A DNA stretch of 64,000 nucleotides from an uncultured Oscillibacter sp. (GCA_910583785.1 CAJTZK010000005.1:73014-137013); one strand, 5' to 3'. Positions 14,866-23,229 are shown, counted from the stretch's first letter. Made by a program: numbers and translations. The notes: generated by a model not told the origin, from the sequence alone.

Positions 14866-15916
14866 TTAAATCAGCCAGCGCCGGACCCCCGGGACCCGGG
14901 AGAACAGGGCGCAGGCCCCCCAGCCGCAGATTAGGACCAGGAGGGAGACCAGGGGCACGGTGAAAAGCGGCGGGCCCTCCGCCGCCCGGAGCCCGTGGCG
15001 GGCGAAGAACTGCAAGAAAAACACATGGGTTAAAAAGACGCAGAAGGAGGCTTTGGAAAGGCGCGCCGCCGCCCGCCCCGCCCATTCCGGCGGAGAGGCC
15101 CTCTGACACAGGCCCCAGAAGCCCAGGGCCTCCAGAAAAACCCCGGCCCCGGTGCCCTCCAGGAAATGCTCCTCCAGCCTCCCCGCCGCCGCCGAGGCGG
15201 CCCAGGCCCCCCCGAAGGTGAGGAGGAAGCCCGCCAGAAGAGCCGCGAGGCAGAGGGGCCGCCGGGGACGGGGACGGTAAACCGTCAGGTAATGCCCCAG
15301 CAGGGTGTAGCCAATAGAGGAGTAGGCCAGGTTCAGCCGCCACTGGACCGGGACGCCCCCCAGAAGCGTAAACGGCCAGAGGGTCCGAACCGTGGGGTAC
15401 AGAATGCCCAGGAGGAGCCACAGCCCCAGGGCATACTCCAAAGACTGCCGGTCACCGTTTCGGACCAGGAGCCGGGTGACGGGCAGGAAGGCGTAAACCA
15501 GGAGCATGATGTGGAGATAATAGAGATGCTCCTCATGCCGGAAGAGGAGGAGGTTTTTCGCCGCCGCCTCCAGGTCCCAGGGGGTGAGGCTGTCCAGCAG
15601 CCACAGGTAAACCAGCTTATAGCAGGCCGCCCAGAAAAACAGCGCCGCCAGAAGCCGGGCCATGTTGCGGGTGTAGAGCCGTTTTATGGGCAGCTCCCGC
15701 TCCGGCGGCAGGAGCAGGGCCCCGCTGGCCATAAGGAACAGGGGCACCGCCGGACGGGCCAGGGCATTCCAGAACAGGCCGGACAGCCAGGAGGGGGAAA
15801 CCGGGCCGGAGAGGCAGCCCGCGCTGGCGTGGATCAGCAGGACGCCAAATATAGCGGAGCTTTTTACCAGGTCAACCGTCTGATTCCGCGGGGGGGGGGT
15901 AAATTTTGGAAATCAT
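14866..15916 (-). pseudogene. Acyltransferase-3 family membrane protein, out of frame at a G10/C10 tract (possibly phase-variable)
   Basis: The ATG at 15916 overlaps the ClC channel stop as ATGA and follows GGGAGG, so it is the natural start. After six codons the reading frame enters ten C (minus strand; 15890-15899) and stops at codon 15. One base fewer in the tract would join it to the long frame to 14866, giving 349 residues. The joined frame begins with VDLVKSSAIFGVLLIHASA and continues into ARPAVPLFLMASGALLLP, the catalytic-histidine and second-helix segments of surface-polysaccharide O-acyltransferases (WecH/OafA type). About ten membrane helices follow. As sequenced, only an internal GTG at 15747 could start the remaining 293 residues, without the catalytic His. 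The choices are phase variation, a real mutation, or a sequencing error. Confidence 0.8.
15890..15899. repeat. Homopolymer G10 tract inside the acyltransferase gene
   Basis: Ten consecutive G on the plus strand (C on the coding strand), six codons after the start codon. Tracts of this length slip during replication in contingency genes. Confidence 0.9.
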
Positions 15917-17241
15917 GAAAGCGCCTCCCTGGGTTCCGCTTCCGCCGGGACGGCGTTTTCCACGGGACCGTCGTTGGTATGTACGTTGATATACCGCCCC
16001 TTGAGCTTGGAGTGGAGAATGGTCTGGCTGGAGTAGAGTCCCCCGTAGCCGGAGAGGACGTAACTGACGCAGCAGGCCAGGGCGAAGTACAAGAGCCCCC
16101 CGCTGCCAAACAGTTCGATGGCCAGGGCGATGGAGGCCAGGGGGCAGTTGGTGGCCCCGCAGAACACGGACACCAGCCCCAGGGCGGCGGCGAACCCCGC
16201 CGGGAGCCCCAGCAGCGGCCCCGCCGCGCAGCCGAAGGCCGCACCCACGAAGAAAGAGGGCACCACTTCCCCGCCCTTGAAGCCCGCCCCCAGGGTGACG
16301 GCGGTGAAGAGGATTTTGAGCAAGAACGCCTCCGGCCGGACGGTCCCCCGCTCCACGGCGGCGGCGATGACCTCCATCCCCGCGCCGTTGTAGTCCATGG
16401 TCCCGCAGAGCCAGGTGAGAAGAATCACGGCGCAGCCCCCGGCGAAGGCCCGGAGCCAGGGATTGGGAATCCGCTTGTGGAGCTGGTGCTCCGCCAGGCG
16501 GATGGTCCCGCAGAACACCACGGACAGCAGCCCGCACAGGGCCGCCAGGATTCCCGCCCGGACCAGCAGGCCCGCCGCCGGCTCGGGAGCCTCCACAGCG
16601 AAGGCGGTGGGGGCTACACCCAGCAGGCGGGAGATGCCATAGGCCTCCAGGGCCCCGATAAGGGCGGGGAAAAAGGCGGCGTGGTAGAAGGAGTCCACGC
16701 TGACCACGGCGATGGAGAACACCGCCGCCGCCAGGGGCGTTCCGAAGAGGGCGGTGAAAAAGGCCGCCATGCCCGTGGTGGTGGCGATGCGCAGGTCCCG
16801 CTCGTCAAAACCGAAGAGCCGCCCCACCCGGTAGCCCAGGGAGCCCCCCATTTGAAGGGCCGCCCCCTCCCGCCCGGCGGAGCCGCCGCAGAGGTGGGTC
16901 AGCACCGTCCCCAGGAAGATGGCGGGGACCAGCAGGAGGGAGACGCATCCCCCCTTGTGGACCTGGTCAAAGATGTCGTTGGTGCCCTGGCCCTCGGTGC
17001 CCAGCAGCTTGTAAAGCCCCACAATGGCCAGGCCCGCCAGGGGCAGGAGATACAGAAGCCAGGGGAATTCCCCCCGGAGCTCGGTCACATACTCCACGGC
17101 CATGTGGAACGCCGTGCCCACCAGGCCGCAGGAAACTCCCGCCGCCGTGGCCAGCAGCAGCCACTTCCCCAGGGCCCGGGCGTAGAGCAGGGCCAGGTTC
17201 CCCCGGGACCGCAGGTCCTGCTTGATGTTGTCCCATGTCAT
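15913..17241 (-). CDS. ClC-family chloride channel or chloride/proton antiporter
   Basis: 442 residues with ten or more hydrophobic segments. The selectivity-filter motif GSAGREGAALQ carries the gating glutamate (GREG), and the second signature is GAGFKGGEVVPSFFVGAAFG. Length and motifs match bacterial ClC proteins without CBS domains. The external gating glutamate fits chloride/proton exchange. The GREGA and absence of the fluoride-type signature argue against a CLC-F fluoride exporter. Its stop overlaps the acyltransferase start by four bases (ATGA), so the two genes are one operon. Confidence 0.9.
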   Translation of the reverse strand: MTWDNIKQDLRSRGNLALLYARALGKWLLLATAAGVSCGLVGTAFHMAVEYVTELRGEFPWLLYLLPLAGLAIVGLYKLLGTEGQGTNDIFDQVHKGGCVSLLLVPAIFLGTVLTHLCGGSAGREGAALQMGGSLGYRVGRLFGFDERDLRIATTTGMAAFFTALFGTPLAAAVFSIAVVSVDSFYHAAFFPALIGALEAYGISRLLGVAPTAFAVEAPEPAAGLLVRAGILAALCGLLSVVFCGTIRLAEHQLHKRIPNPWLRAFAGGCAVILLTWLCGTMDYNGAGMEVIAAAVERGTVRPEAFLLKILFTAVTLGAGFKGGEVVPSFFVGAAFGCAAGPLLGLPAGFAAALGLVSVFCGATNCPLASIALAIELFGSGGLLYFALACCVSYVLSGYGGLYSSQTILHSKLKGRYINVHTNDGPVENAVPAEAEPREALS

Positions 17242-17298
17242 AGGCTTCCTCCGCCGCCCCCGCCGGAGGGCGGGACGTTCTAAACAAGGTTTTCACCC

Positions 17299-17327
17299 AG
17301 TATACAGGGTTTTGTCCCGGAAAGCAA
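17299..17327 (-). promoter_or_regulatory. Promoter of the ClC/acyltransferase operon
   Basis: Reverse strand TTGCTT (17322-17327) and TATACT (17299-17304) with a 17-base spacer, about 58 bases before the ClC start codon. Confidence 0.75.
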
Positions 17328-17381
17328 GCGGGCGGAGGAGGAAAGAAATTTACCCCTGGCCCACAAAATTTATGGATACGG

Positions 17382-17410
17382 TTGATTCCCCTTGGGAAAT
17401 CCTGTATACT
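17382..17410 (+). promoter_or_regulatory. Promoter of the serine gene cluster
   Basis: TTGATT (17382-17387) and TATACT (17405-17410) with a 17-base spacer, 66 bases before serC. Confidence 0.8.
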
Positions 17411-17475
17411 ATGGACAGGAAAGCGGCCCCGGAAGGGGCGGAACTTGTGAAAATTCTTGAATGGAGGAACGCGAT

Positions 17476-18564
17476 ATGAAATATGGCCGTACCTATAACT
17501 TCTCCGCCGGACCCGCCATGATGCCGGAGCCCGTGCTGGAGGAGATCGCCGCCGAGATGATGAACTACCGCGGGAGCGGCATGTGCGTCATGGAGATGAG
17601 CCACCGGAGCAAGGTGTTCCAGCAGATCCGGGACGAGGCGGAGGCGGACCTCCGCAAGCTCATGGGGATTCCCGACAATTACAAGGTGCTTTTCATCCAG
17701 GGCGGCGGCACGGTCCAGTTCGCCATGGTGCCCATGAACCTGATGAAAAACGGCCTGGCCTGCTATGTGGAGACCGGAGCCTGGTCCAAGAAGGCCATTG
17801 CCGAGGCGAAGAAATACGGCGAGGTCAAGATCGTGGCCTCCTCCGCCGGCAAGAACTTCTCCTATGTCCCGGACTGCTCCAATCTGGATATCCCGGACAA
17901 CGCGGACTATGTGTATATCTGCGAAAACGAAACCATCAACGGCACCACGTATTTCCAGCTTCCCGGCACCAAGGGGAAGGTCCTGGTGTCCGACCAGTCC
18001 AGCATGTTCCTCTCCCGGCCCTGCGATGTGACGAAATACGGCCTCATCTGGGGCGGCGTCCAGAAAAACGTGGGCCCGGCGGGCATGGCGGTGGTCATCA
18101 TCCGGGAGGACCTGCTGCGGGACGACCTCCCGAAGTTCGTGCCCACCTATATGAGCTACAAGACCCACGCGGACAACGGCTCCCTGTACAACACCCCCAA
18201 CTGCTGGGCCATCTACTGCTGTGGGAAGGTTTTCAAGTATCTCCTGGATAACGGCGGACTGGAGGCCATGCACCAGCGGAACGTGGAGAAGGCGAAGATC
18301 CTCTACGACTTCCTGGACCAGTCCAAGCTCTTCACCGGGGCCGTGCGGAAGGAGGACCGCTCCCTCATGAACGTGCCCTTCGTCACCCCCAGCAAGGACC
18401 AGGACGCGGACGTGGTGGCGGCCAGCAAGGCTGCGGGCTTTGACAACCTGAAGGGGCACAAGAGCGTGGGCGGCCTCCGGGCCTCCATTTACAACGCCAT
18501 GCCCAAGGAGGGCGTGGAGGCCCTGGTGGCGTTCCTCAAGAAGTACGAGCAGGAGCACAACTGA
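17476..18564 (+). CDS. serC: Phosphoserine aminotransferase
   Basis: 362 residues, full length. SerC transfers an amino group from glutamate to 3-phosphohydroxypyruvate, the second step of serine synthesis, with PLP as cofactor. The N-terminal YNFSAGPAMMP and EMSHRSK segments bind the phosphate of the substrate, and DQSSMFLSRP with GGVQKNVGPAG contains the PLP-binding lysine. The start at 17476 follows GGAGGAACGCGAT; an upstream in-frame ATG at 17461 is before that site. serA follows on the same strand after a structured 274-base gap. Confidence 0.96.
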   Translation: MKYGRTYNFSAGPAMMPEPVLEEIAAEMMNYRGSGMCVMEMSHRSKVFQQIRDEAEADLRKLMGIPDNYKVLFIQGGGTVQFAMVPMNLMKNGLACYVETGAWSKKAIAEAKKYGEVKIVASSAGKNFSYVPDCSNLDIPDNADYVYICENETINGTTYFQLPGTKGKVLVSDQSSMFLSRPCDVTKYGLIWGGVQKNVGPAGMAVVIIREDLLRDDLPKFVPTYMSYKTHADNGSLYNTPNCWAIYCCGKVFKYLLDNGGLEAMHQRNVEKAKILYDFLDQSKLFTGAVRKEDRSLMNVPFVTPSKDQDADVVAASKAAGFDNLKGHKSVGGLRASIYNAMPKEGVEALVAFLKKYEQEHN

Positions 18565-18567
18565 ATT

Positions 18568-18592
18568 AAAGAGGGGACTTCGTCCCCCCTTT
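18568..18592 (+). terminator. Hairpin after serC
   Basis: Stem AAAGAGGGGAC with GTCCCCCCTTT (one mismatch), TTC loop, and TTTAG tail. It may partly separate serC from serA. Confidence 0.6.
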
Positions 18593-18604
18593 AGATTCCC
18601 CCCT

Positions 18605-18737
18605 CCAGTGACATCGGTCACTGGAGCCGCCGCCCAAGGCGGCTGGAGTCTTGGTATTTTCCTGACGCGCATGTCGTCAGGAAAATGATTCAAATTTATT
18701 TTCCGCCAAGAGCGGAAAACCAGGGGAGTGCCCCTGG
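18605..18737 (+). ncRNA. Candidate structured RNA element, copy A (upstream of serA)
   Basis: Five hairpins stand in a row: 18605-18624 (CCAGTGA stem), 18625-18644 (AGCCGCC stem), 18657-18685 (11-bp stem, 7-base loop), 18699-18719 (8-bp stem) and 18720-18737 (CCAGGGG stem). The last three recur at 41502-41581 with the same order, the same 13-base spacing between the first and second of them, and paired base changes that keep the stems. Both copies continue with ACCCC. The element sits between serC and serA. Its role is unknown; it could be a mobile palindromic unit or a cis-acting RNA. Confidence 0.6.
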
Positions 18738-18838
18738 ACCCCCTTCCGGGCTGCCGGACGCGCCTGTCCCCCAATGGGCGTGAGGGTTTTCCGACATTGG
18801 CACCCCTGGGGTGTGCCGGATACGAAAGGGGTACAATT

Positions 18839-19756
18839 ATGATGCTAAAGCGCGTATTGGTCACTGACGGTATGGACGCCTCCGCCGTGGCGAAGCTCCG
18901 GGCGGACGGCTGCGAGGTGGTGGAGCGGTTCTATGAGCCCGGCGCCCTGGGCCCCGCCCTGCGGGACTTTGACGCCGTCATCATCCGCTCCGCTACCAAA
19001 ATCAAAGAGCCCCAGATCGACGCCGCCAAGGGCGGGCGGCTCAAGCTCATCGTCCGGGCGGGCGTGGGCATGGACAACATCGCCATTCCCTATGCCGAGG
19101 CGGCGGGCATCGCCGTGCGGAACACCCCCCGGGCCTCCTCCAACGCCGTGGCGGAGCTGGCCATCGCCCTCCTCTTCTCCTGTGCCCGGAATATCTCCAT
19201 CGCTGGGCACACCATGCGGGAGAACCAGTGGGAGAAGAAGGCCTATTCCAAGGGCTTCGAGCTCTCCGGCAAGACCGCCGGAATCATCGGCTATGGCCGC
19301 ATTGGCCGGATGGTGGGCGATAAGTGCCAGGCCCTGGGGATGAAGGTCCTCTCCACCGTCCACCGCAACAAGCCGGAGGGCTGCGAGTGCGGGACTATGA
19401 AGTTCGTCTCCATGGAGGACCTGCTGGCGGGCTCCGACGTGCTGATCCTCTGCGCCCCCGGCGGGAACAAGGCCCTGGTGGACCGGGAGAGCCTGGGAAA
19501 GATGAAGGACGGCGTGGTGATTATCAACGTCTCCCGGGGCAGCAACGTGGACGAGGGGGCCCTTCTGGAGGCCCTGGAGTCCGGGAAGGTCCGGGCGGCG
19601 GGCCTGGACGTGTGGATGAGCGAGAAGGACCCCAACTGGGCCCTGGCCCAGCACCCGGCGGTCTCCTGCACCCCCCACATCGGCGCGGGCACCCGGGAGG
19701 CGCAGACGCGCATCGGCCAGGAGCTGGTGGACATTGTGGAGGGCTTTGCCCCCTGA
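18839..19756 (+). CDS. serA: D-3-phosphoglycerate dehydrogenase, short form
   Basis: 305 residues. It oxidises 3-phosphoglycerate to 3-phosphohydroxypyruvate with NAD, the first step of serine synthesis. The catalytic-domain segment VRAGVGMDNI, the nucleotide-binding GIIGYGRIGRMV, NVSRGSNVDEGAL and the catalytic His in CTPHIGAGT are visible. It ends after the catalytic domain with no C-terminal ACT domain, so feedback control by serine through that domain is absent. The AAAGGGG site supports ATG at 18839; a second ATG follows immediately. The serine dehydratase gene starts 28 bases after its stop. Confidence 0.92.
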   Translation: MMLKRVLVTDGMDASAVAKLRADGCEVVERFYEPGALGPALRDFDAVIIRSATKIKEPQIDAAKGGRLKLIVRAGVGMDNIAIPYAEAAGIAVRNTPRASSNAVAELAIALLFSCARNISIAGHTMRENQWEKKAYSKGFELSGKTAGIIGYGRIGRMVGDKCQALGMKVLSTVHRNKPEGCECGTMKFVSMEDLLAGSDVLILCAPGGNKALVDRESLGKMKDGVVIINVSRGSNVDEGALLEALESGKVRAAGLDVWMSEKDPNWALAQHPAVSCTPHIGAGTREAQTRIGQELVDIVEGFAP

Positions 19757-19784
19757 CCTCACACAACAGGAGTAGTTGGAAACG

Positions 19785-20990
19785 ATGAGATCCATTCACG
19801 ACGTATACAAGGCGGGCCGGGGGCCCTCCAGCTCCCACACCATGGGCCCCGCCCGGGCTGCGGCCCTCTTCCGGGAGGAGACGCCGGAGGCGGACGCCTA
19901 CCGGGCGGTGCTGTATGGCTCCCTGTCCAAGACCGGGAAGGGCCACGGCACGGACCGCATCCTGAAGGAGGCATTCGCCCCCCTTCCCACGGAGATCGTC
20001 TTCTCCCCGGAGACGGTGGAACAGCATCCCAACACCCTGGACCTCACCGCTCTCCGGGGCGGGCAGGAGCTACGCACCCAGCGGGTGTACAGCGTGGGCG
20101 GCGGGGACCTGGAATGGGAGGGCCGTCCCTCCCCCGGGCAGGAGCAGGAGGCCTATTTCGAAAATTCCTTTGCCGAGATCAAGGAGTTCTGCGCCTTCCG
20201 CTATATCAGCCTCACGGATTACGTGGAGCTGAACGAGGGCGCGGGTATCTGGGACGACCTGCTGGAGGTCTGGGCCATCATGCAGGACTCCATCCGGGAG
20301 GGGCTGGCCGCCTCCGGGGAGCTGCCCGGGGGGCTCCGCATCGAGCGGAAGGCCAAGTCCATCCATGACCACATCCTGGTAAACAAGCACCCGGAGATCG
20401 TCGAGTGCCAGCGGGTCTGCTCCTACGCCTACGCCGTGTCGGAGCAGAACGCGGGAAACGGCGTCGTTGTCACCGCCCCCACCTGCGGGTCCTGCGGCGT
20501 GCTCCCGGCGGTCCTGTATTATTTCAAGGACAAGCGGGGCCTCAGCGACCTGGACATCGCCCACGCCCTGGGGGTGGCGGGCCTCTTCGGGGGGCTGGCC
20601 AAGCGGAACGCCTCCGTCTCCGGGGCGGAGTGCGGGTGCCAGGCGGAGATCGGCGTGGCCTGCGCCATGGCCGCCGCCGCCCTGGGCCAGCTCTTCGGGT
20701 ACTCCATCAAGCGCATCGAGTACGCCGCCGAGGTGGCCCTGGAGCACCATCTGGGGCTTACCTGCGACCCCATCTGCGGCCTGGTCCAGATTCCCTGCAT
20801 CGAGCGCAACGCCGTGGCGGCCATGCGGGCCATCAACTCCGCCAACCTGGCCTATTTCCTGGCGGAGACCCGGCGCATCAGCTACGACATGGTCCTCAAG
20901 ACCATGTACGAAACGGGTATCCACATGAACCGGGGCTACCGGGAGACCTCCGAGGGGGGCCTGGCCCGGCTGTACTCCCGGCGGGGGTGA
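19785..20990 (+). CDS. sdaA: L-serine ammonia-lyase, iron-sulphur-dependent, single chain
   Basis: 401 residues. The family converts L-serine to pyruvate and ammonia using a [4Fe-4S] cluster rather than PLP. The beta-domain signature GPSSSHTMGP is at the N-terminus. The alpha domain has TAPTCGSCGVLPA, AECGCQAEIGVACAMAA and LTCDPICGLVQIPCIERN, which carry the cluster cysteines. ATG at 19785 is chosen although AGGAG is 12 bases away, since the alternative TTG at 19776 is only three bases from it. Coupling a breakdown enzyme to serC-serA suggests control of the serine pool or use of serine as an energy source. Confidence 0.93.
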   Translation: MRSIHDVYKAGRGPSSSHTMGPARAAALFREETPEADAYRAVLYGSLSKTGKGHGTDRILKEAFAPLPTEIVFSPETVEQHPNTLDLTALRGGQELRTQRVYSVGGGDLEWEGRPSPGQEQEAYFENSFAEIKEFCAFRYISLTDYVELNEGAGIWDDLLEVWAIMQDSIREGLAASGELPGGLRIERKAKSIHDHILVNKHPEIVECQRVCSYAYAVSEQNAGNGVVVTAPTCGSCGVLPAVLYYFKDKRGLSDLDIAHALGVAGLFGGLAKRNASVSGAECGCQAEIGVACAMAAAALGQLFGYSIKRIEYAAEVALEHHLGLTCDPICGLVQIPCIERNAVAAMRAINSANLAYFLAETRRISYDMVLKTMYETGIHMNRGYRETSEGGLARLYSRRG

Positions 20991-21008
20991 GCCCGGGGAG
21001 GCGAAATA

Positions 21009-21047
21009 CAAGCCCCGCCTGTCCTCTGGGCAGGCGGGGCTTTTTTG
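21009..21047 (+). terminator. Terminator of the serine cluster
   Basis: 11-bp stem AGCCCCGCCTG (21011-21021) with CAGGCGGGGCT (21031-21041), then six T. Confidence 0.9.
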
Positions 21048-21066
21048 GGCTTTTGGTGAAAAAGCC

Positions 21067-21095
21067 TTGCAATTTGGGGAAACTCAGGTTAAAAT
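21067..21095 (+). promoter_or_regulatory. Plus-strand promoter of an unidentified transcript
   Basis: TTGCAA (21067-21072) and TAAAAT (21090-21095) with a 17-base spacer. No gene with a ribosome site follows before the hairpin at 21290. Confidence 0.55.
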
Positions 21096-21099
21096 AGAA

Positions 21100-21198
21100 G
21101 GCGGAAACATGAATGCGGCAGGCCGCCGGGTGACGTGAACACCCAACGGCCCTGTACGAGTGCCAAGACCACTCAGCACAGCAGTTTACCTGCACCAC
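21100..21198 (-). ncRNA. Candidate antisense transcript, minus strand
   Basis: The promoter at 21205-21233 would start an RNA near 21198 that runs left. It contains the hairpin GAGTG/CACTC and a 12-bp hairpin closing with GGCCG and CGGCC arms with two G-U pairs. The layout, a consensus minus promoter facing a plus-strand promoter about 110 bases away, resembles the toxin-antitoxin locus at 34 kb, but no toxin peptide is present. The 3' end is not defined and may be the serine-cluster terminator read from the other strand. Confidence 0.4.
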
Positions 21199-21325
21199 AC
21201 GCCTATTATACCCATTCCCCCGCCCTTTTGCAAGGGTGGATAGCGCAGGAAGAAGGTTGGGCCGTGCGTTCGCATACCCTCGGCGTTATGCGGTGTTGAG
21301 TCTGCGGCTCGACACCGCTTTTGTG
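21102..21325 (+). ncRNA. Candidate non-coding transcript, plus strand
   Basis: From the promoter at 21067 to a terminator-like hairpin (GCGGTGTTGAG, 21290-21300, with CTCGACACCGC, 21308-21318, then TTTTGTGTTT) there would be an RNA of about 220 bases. It contains a stable GGCCG-type hairpin near its 5' end. The only ATG frame with a purine-rich site is nine codons. It overlaps a convergent minus-strand transcript. SRP RNA, 6S, RNase P and tmRNA signatures were looked for and not found. Confidence 0.4.
21205..21233 (-). promoter_or_regulatory. Minus-strand promoter of the antisense transcript
   Basis: Reverse strand TTGCAA (21228-21233) and TATAAT (21205-21210) with a 17-base spacer; a near-consensus Sigma-A promoter. 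Confidence 0.75.
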
Positions 21326-21451
21326 TTTCCGGCGGACGCCCAACCGGAGGGGGAGGGTCCCACACACGGCGGCTCCTGCCGCCATCCCTTTCCTCCCTCT
21401 CCGGCGGGCGCGCCCCGCCGGAGGTTCCGACAGGAAACCCGCTGACCCGCA

Positions 21452-21488
21452 AAAGCCCCCCGCGCCGTCTGGCACGGGGGGCTTTTCA
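21452..21488. terminator. Bidirectional hairpin upstream of the SLH gene
   Basis: 13-base arms with one mismatch (AGCCCCCCG core) flanked by AAAA and TTTT. The stretch 21326-21451 before it is GC-rich, contains short palindromes and no supported gene. Confidence 0.7.
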
Positions 21489-21555
21489 CGCAAAAAAAAG
21501 ATGAAATGTCGTAAAAATAGACAATGCAAACGTTTGTATTTCGGCGGCAAACGGA

Positions 21556-21584
21556 TTGAAAATGACAATTTATGGTGCTATACT
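21556..21584 (+). promoter_or_regulatory. Promoter of the SLH protein gene
   Basis: TTGAAA (21556-21561) and TATACT (21579-21584) with a 17-base spacer, 61 bases before the start codon, in an AT-rich patch. Confidence 0.8.
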
Positions 21585-21645
21585 GGTAGTACTTTAAACT
21601 GGGATATCGGCGGAAGGCCCTCCCAAATTGAATGGAGGCATACCA

Positions 21646-23214
21646 ATGAAAAAGTTCCTCTCCCTGTTTCTCACGCTGGCGATGCTCTGCGCCATGGTCC
21701 CCGCGGCGTATGCCAGCACCATCTACACCGCCAAGGAAATGAAGGTCAAGCACGACTTCCAGGCCGAAGGCGTGGAGGACGGCGAGGGAACCGCCACCTA
21801 CGTGGACGTAGAGGGCGGTTACTACATCTCCCCCTGGAAGTACGAGGTGGAGAACATCAGCCTCACGGTCACCTACAAGGGCGAAGACTACAAGGTCAAG
21901 ACGGAAGAGCTGGACCTGGACGGCCTGAAGGACGTGAAGGTCAGCGTCTTCGAACGGGACGGCAAGGTGGAAACCAGCACCGAGAGCGCCCCGGACGACG
22001 CGGAGAAAATCGCCAAGTTCAAGGTGGACCTGGAGACCTGGACCGTTATCGCCATGCCCAAGACCGGGGACCTGGAGATGGCCGTGAAGTTCCAGTACAA
22101 GGACGCCAAGCCGGACGGCGCCAAGAGCGTGGACGCCTTCCCCCTGGACAAGGCCGCCCAGGCCCAGGCCCAGGCCCCTGCGGGCTCCGTCCAGCTGATC
22201 CAGGACTTCAAGGAGTGCAAGGGCGTCACCGACGAGACCAAGGAAATCCGCACGGTGCTGAAGCCCGATGAGAACGGCATCTATTTTGCCTCCCGCTGGG
22301 ACTATAAGCTGGCCACCAAGGAAGGCGAAGGCGGCGTGGGCCCCAACATTGACTGCAAAGTGGTCTACAATGGGTCCAACAAAAAAATGAAGGGCGAGGA
22401 CATCAAACCCGACGCCAACAACTGCGGAACCATGTTCTTCTTCGAGAAGGACGGCAAGCTGGACGTGGCCGCCGGGGTCCCCCAGGGCGCCACGGAGCTG
22501 GCGGAGTGCACCATGAGCCTGGACGGCGCCATCTGGTTCATTCCCAAGAGCGATAAAATCACCACGGAGCTGGAGTTTAACTACGACGCCTCCGAAACCT
22601 ACGACGCCAAGAAAAACGTGGACCAGGTCCAGAACGTGAAGCCCGGCGCCCGGACGGAGGAACCCGACGGGGAGAAGAAGGACGAAACCCCCGCCGCCCC
22701 CAAGTTCACCGACGTGGCCGCCGGGTCCCCCTTCGCCAAGGCCATTGACTGGGCCGTTGCCGAGGGCATCACCACCGGGAAGACCGAAACCACCTTCGGC
22801 CCCTCCGAGACCTGCACCGTGTCCCATATCCTGACCTTCCTGTGGCGGGCCAGCGGAAAGCCCGGCGCCGCCGAGGGCGTGAAGGACCGGGACGCCGCCG
22901 CTAAGTGGGCCGTGGAGCAGGAACTCATTGCCGGGGACGAAGACGTCAATGCCTTCTGCACCCGTATGATGGCCGTGTCCTACCTGTGGAAAGTGGCCGG
23001 AAAGGCGGAAGCTGAGGCCGAGGTCAGCTTCACCGATGTGGACAAGGAAGCGGAGTATCTTCCCGCCATTGCCTGGGCCGTGGAGAAGGAGATCACCTCC
23101 GGCACCGGGGACGGCACCACCTTCGAGCCCGAAAAGACCTGCACCCGGGGACAGATCGTGACCTTCCTGTACCGGGCCGCCTACGCCCCCGCCCCCCTGG
23201 AGGCATCTAAGTAA
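21646..23214 (+). CDS. Secreted SLH-domain surface protein
   Basis: 522 residues from ATG at 21646 (AATGGAGG upstream; the in-frame TTG at 21628 lies before that site). A signal peptide ends at about residue 24 (AYAS). The next 320 residues show no family I recognise, but contain two internally similar halves, since YISPWKYEVENISLTVTYKG and IYFASRWDYKL...CKVVYNG align in order. The C-terminal 170 residues hold three SLH units starting at KFTDVAAGSPF, at DAAAKWAVEQE (degenerate) and at SFTDVDKEAEY. SLH domains bind pyruvylated wall polysaccharide, which links this protein to the CsaB fusion at 6.7 kb. Confidence 0.88.
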   Translation: MKKFLSLFLTLAMLCAMVPAAYASTIYTAKEMKVKHDFQAEGVEDGEGTATYVDVEGGYYISPWKYEVENISLTVTYKGEDYKVKTEELDLDGLKDVKVSVFERDGKVETSTESAPDDAEKIAKFKVDLETWTVIAMPKTGDLEMAVKFQYKDAKPDGAKSVDAFPLDKAAQAQAQAPAGSVQLIQDFKECKGVTDETKEIRTVLKPDENGIYFASRWDYKLATKEGEGGVGPNIDCKVVYNGSNKKMKGEDIKPDANNCGTMFFFEKDGKLDVAAGVPQGATELAECTMSLDGAIWFIPKSDKITTELEFNYDASETYDAKKNVDQVQNVKPGARTEEPDGEKKDETPAAPKFTDVAAGSPFAKAIDWAVAEGITTGKTETTFGPSETCTVSHILTFLWRASGKPGAAEGVKDRDAAAKWAVEQELIAGDEDVNAFCTRMMAVSYLWKVAGKAEAEAEVSFTDVDKEAEYLPAIAWAVEKEITSGTGDGTTFEPEKTCTRGQIVTFLYRAAYAPAPLEASK

Positions 23215-23229
23215 GCGTTTGCAAACTGG

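Noticed and set aside
21102..21325. Hidden type I toxin peptide in the 21.1 kb transcript
   Set aside because: No frame with a ribosome site encodes a hydrophobic helix; the ATG frame is nine codons and polar.
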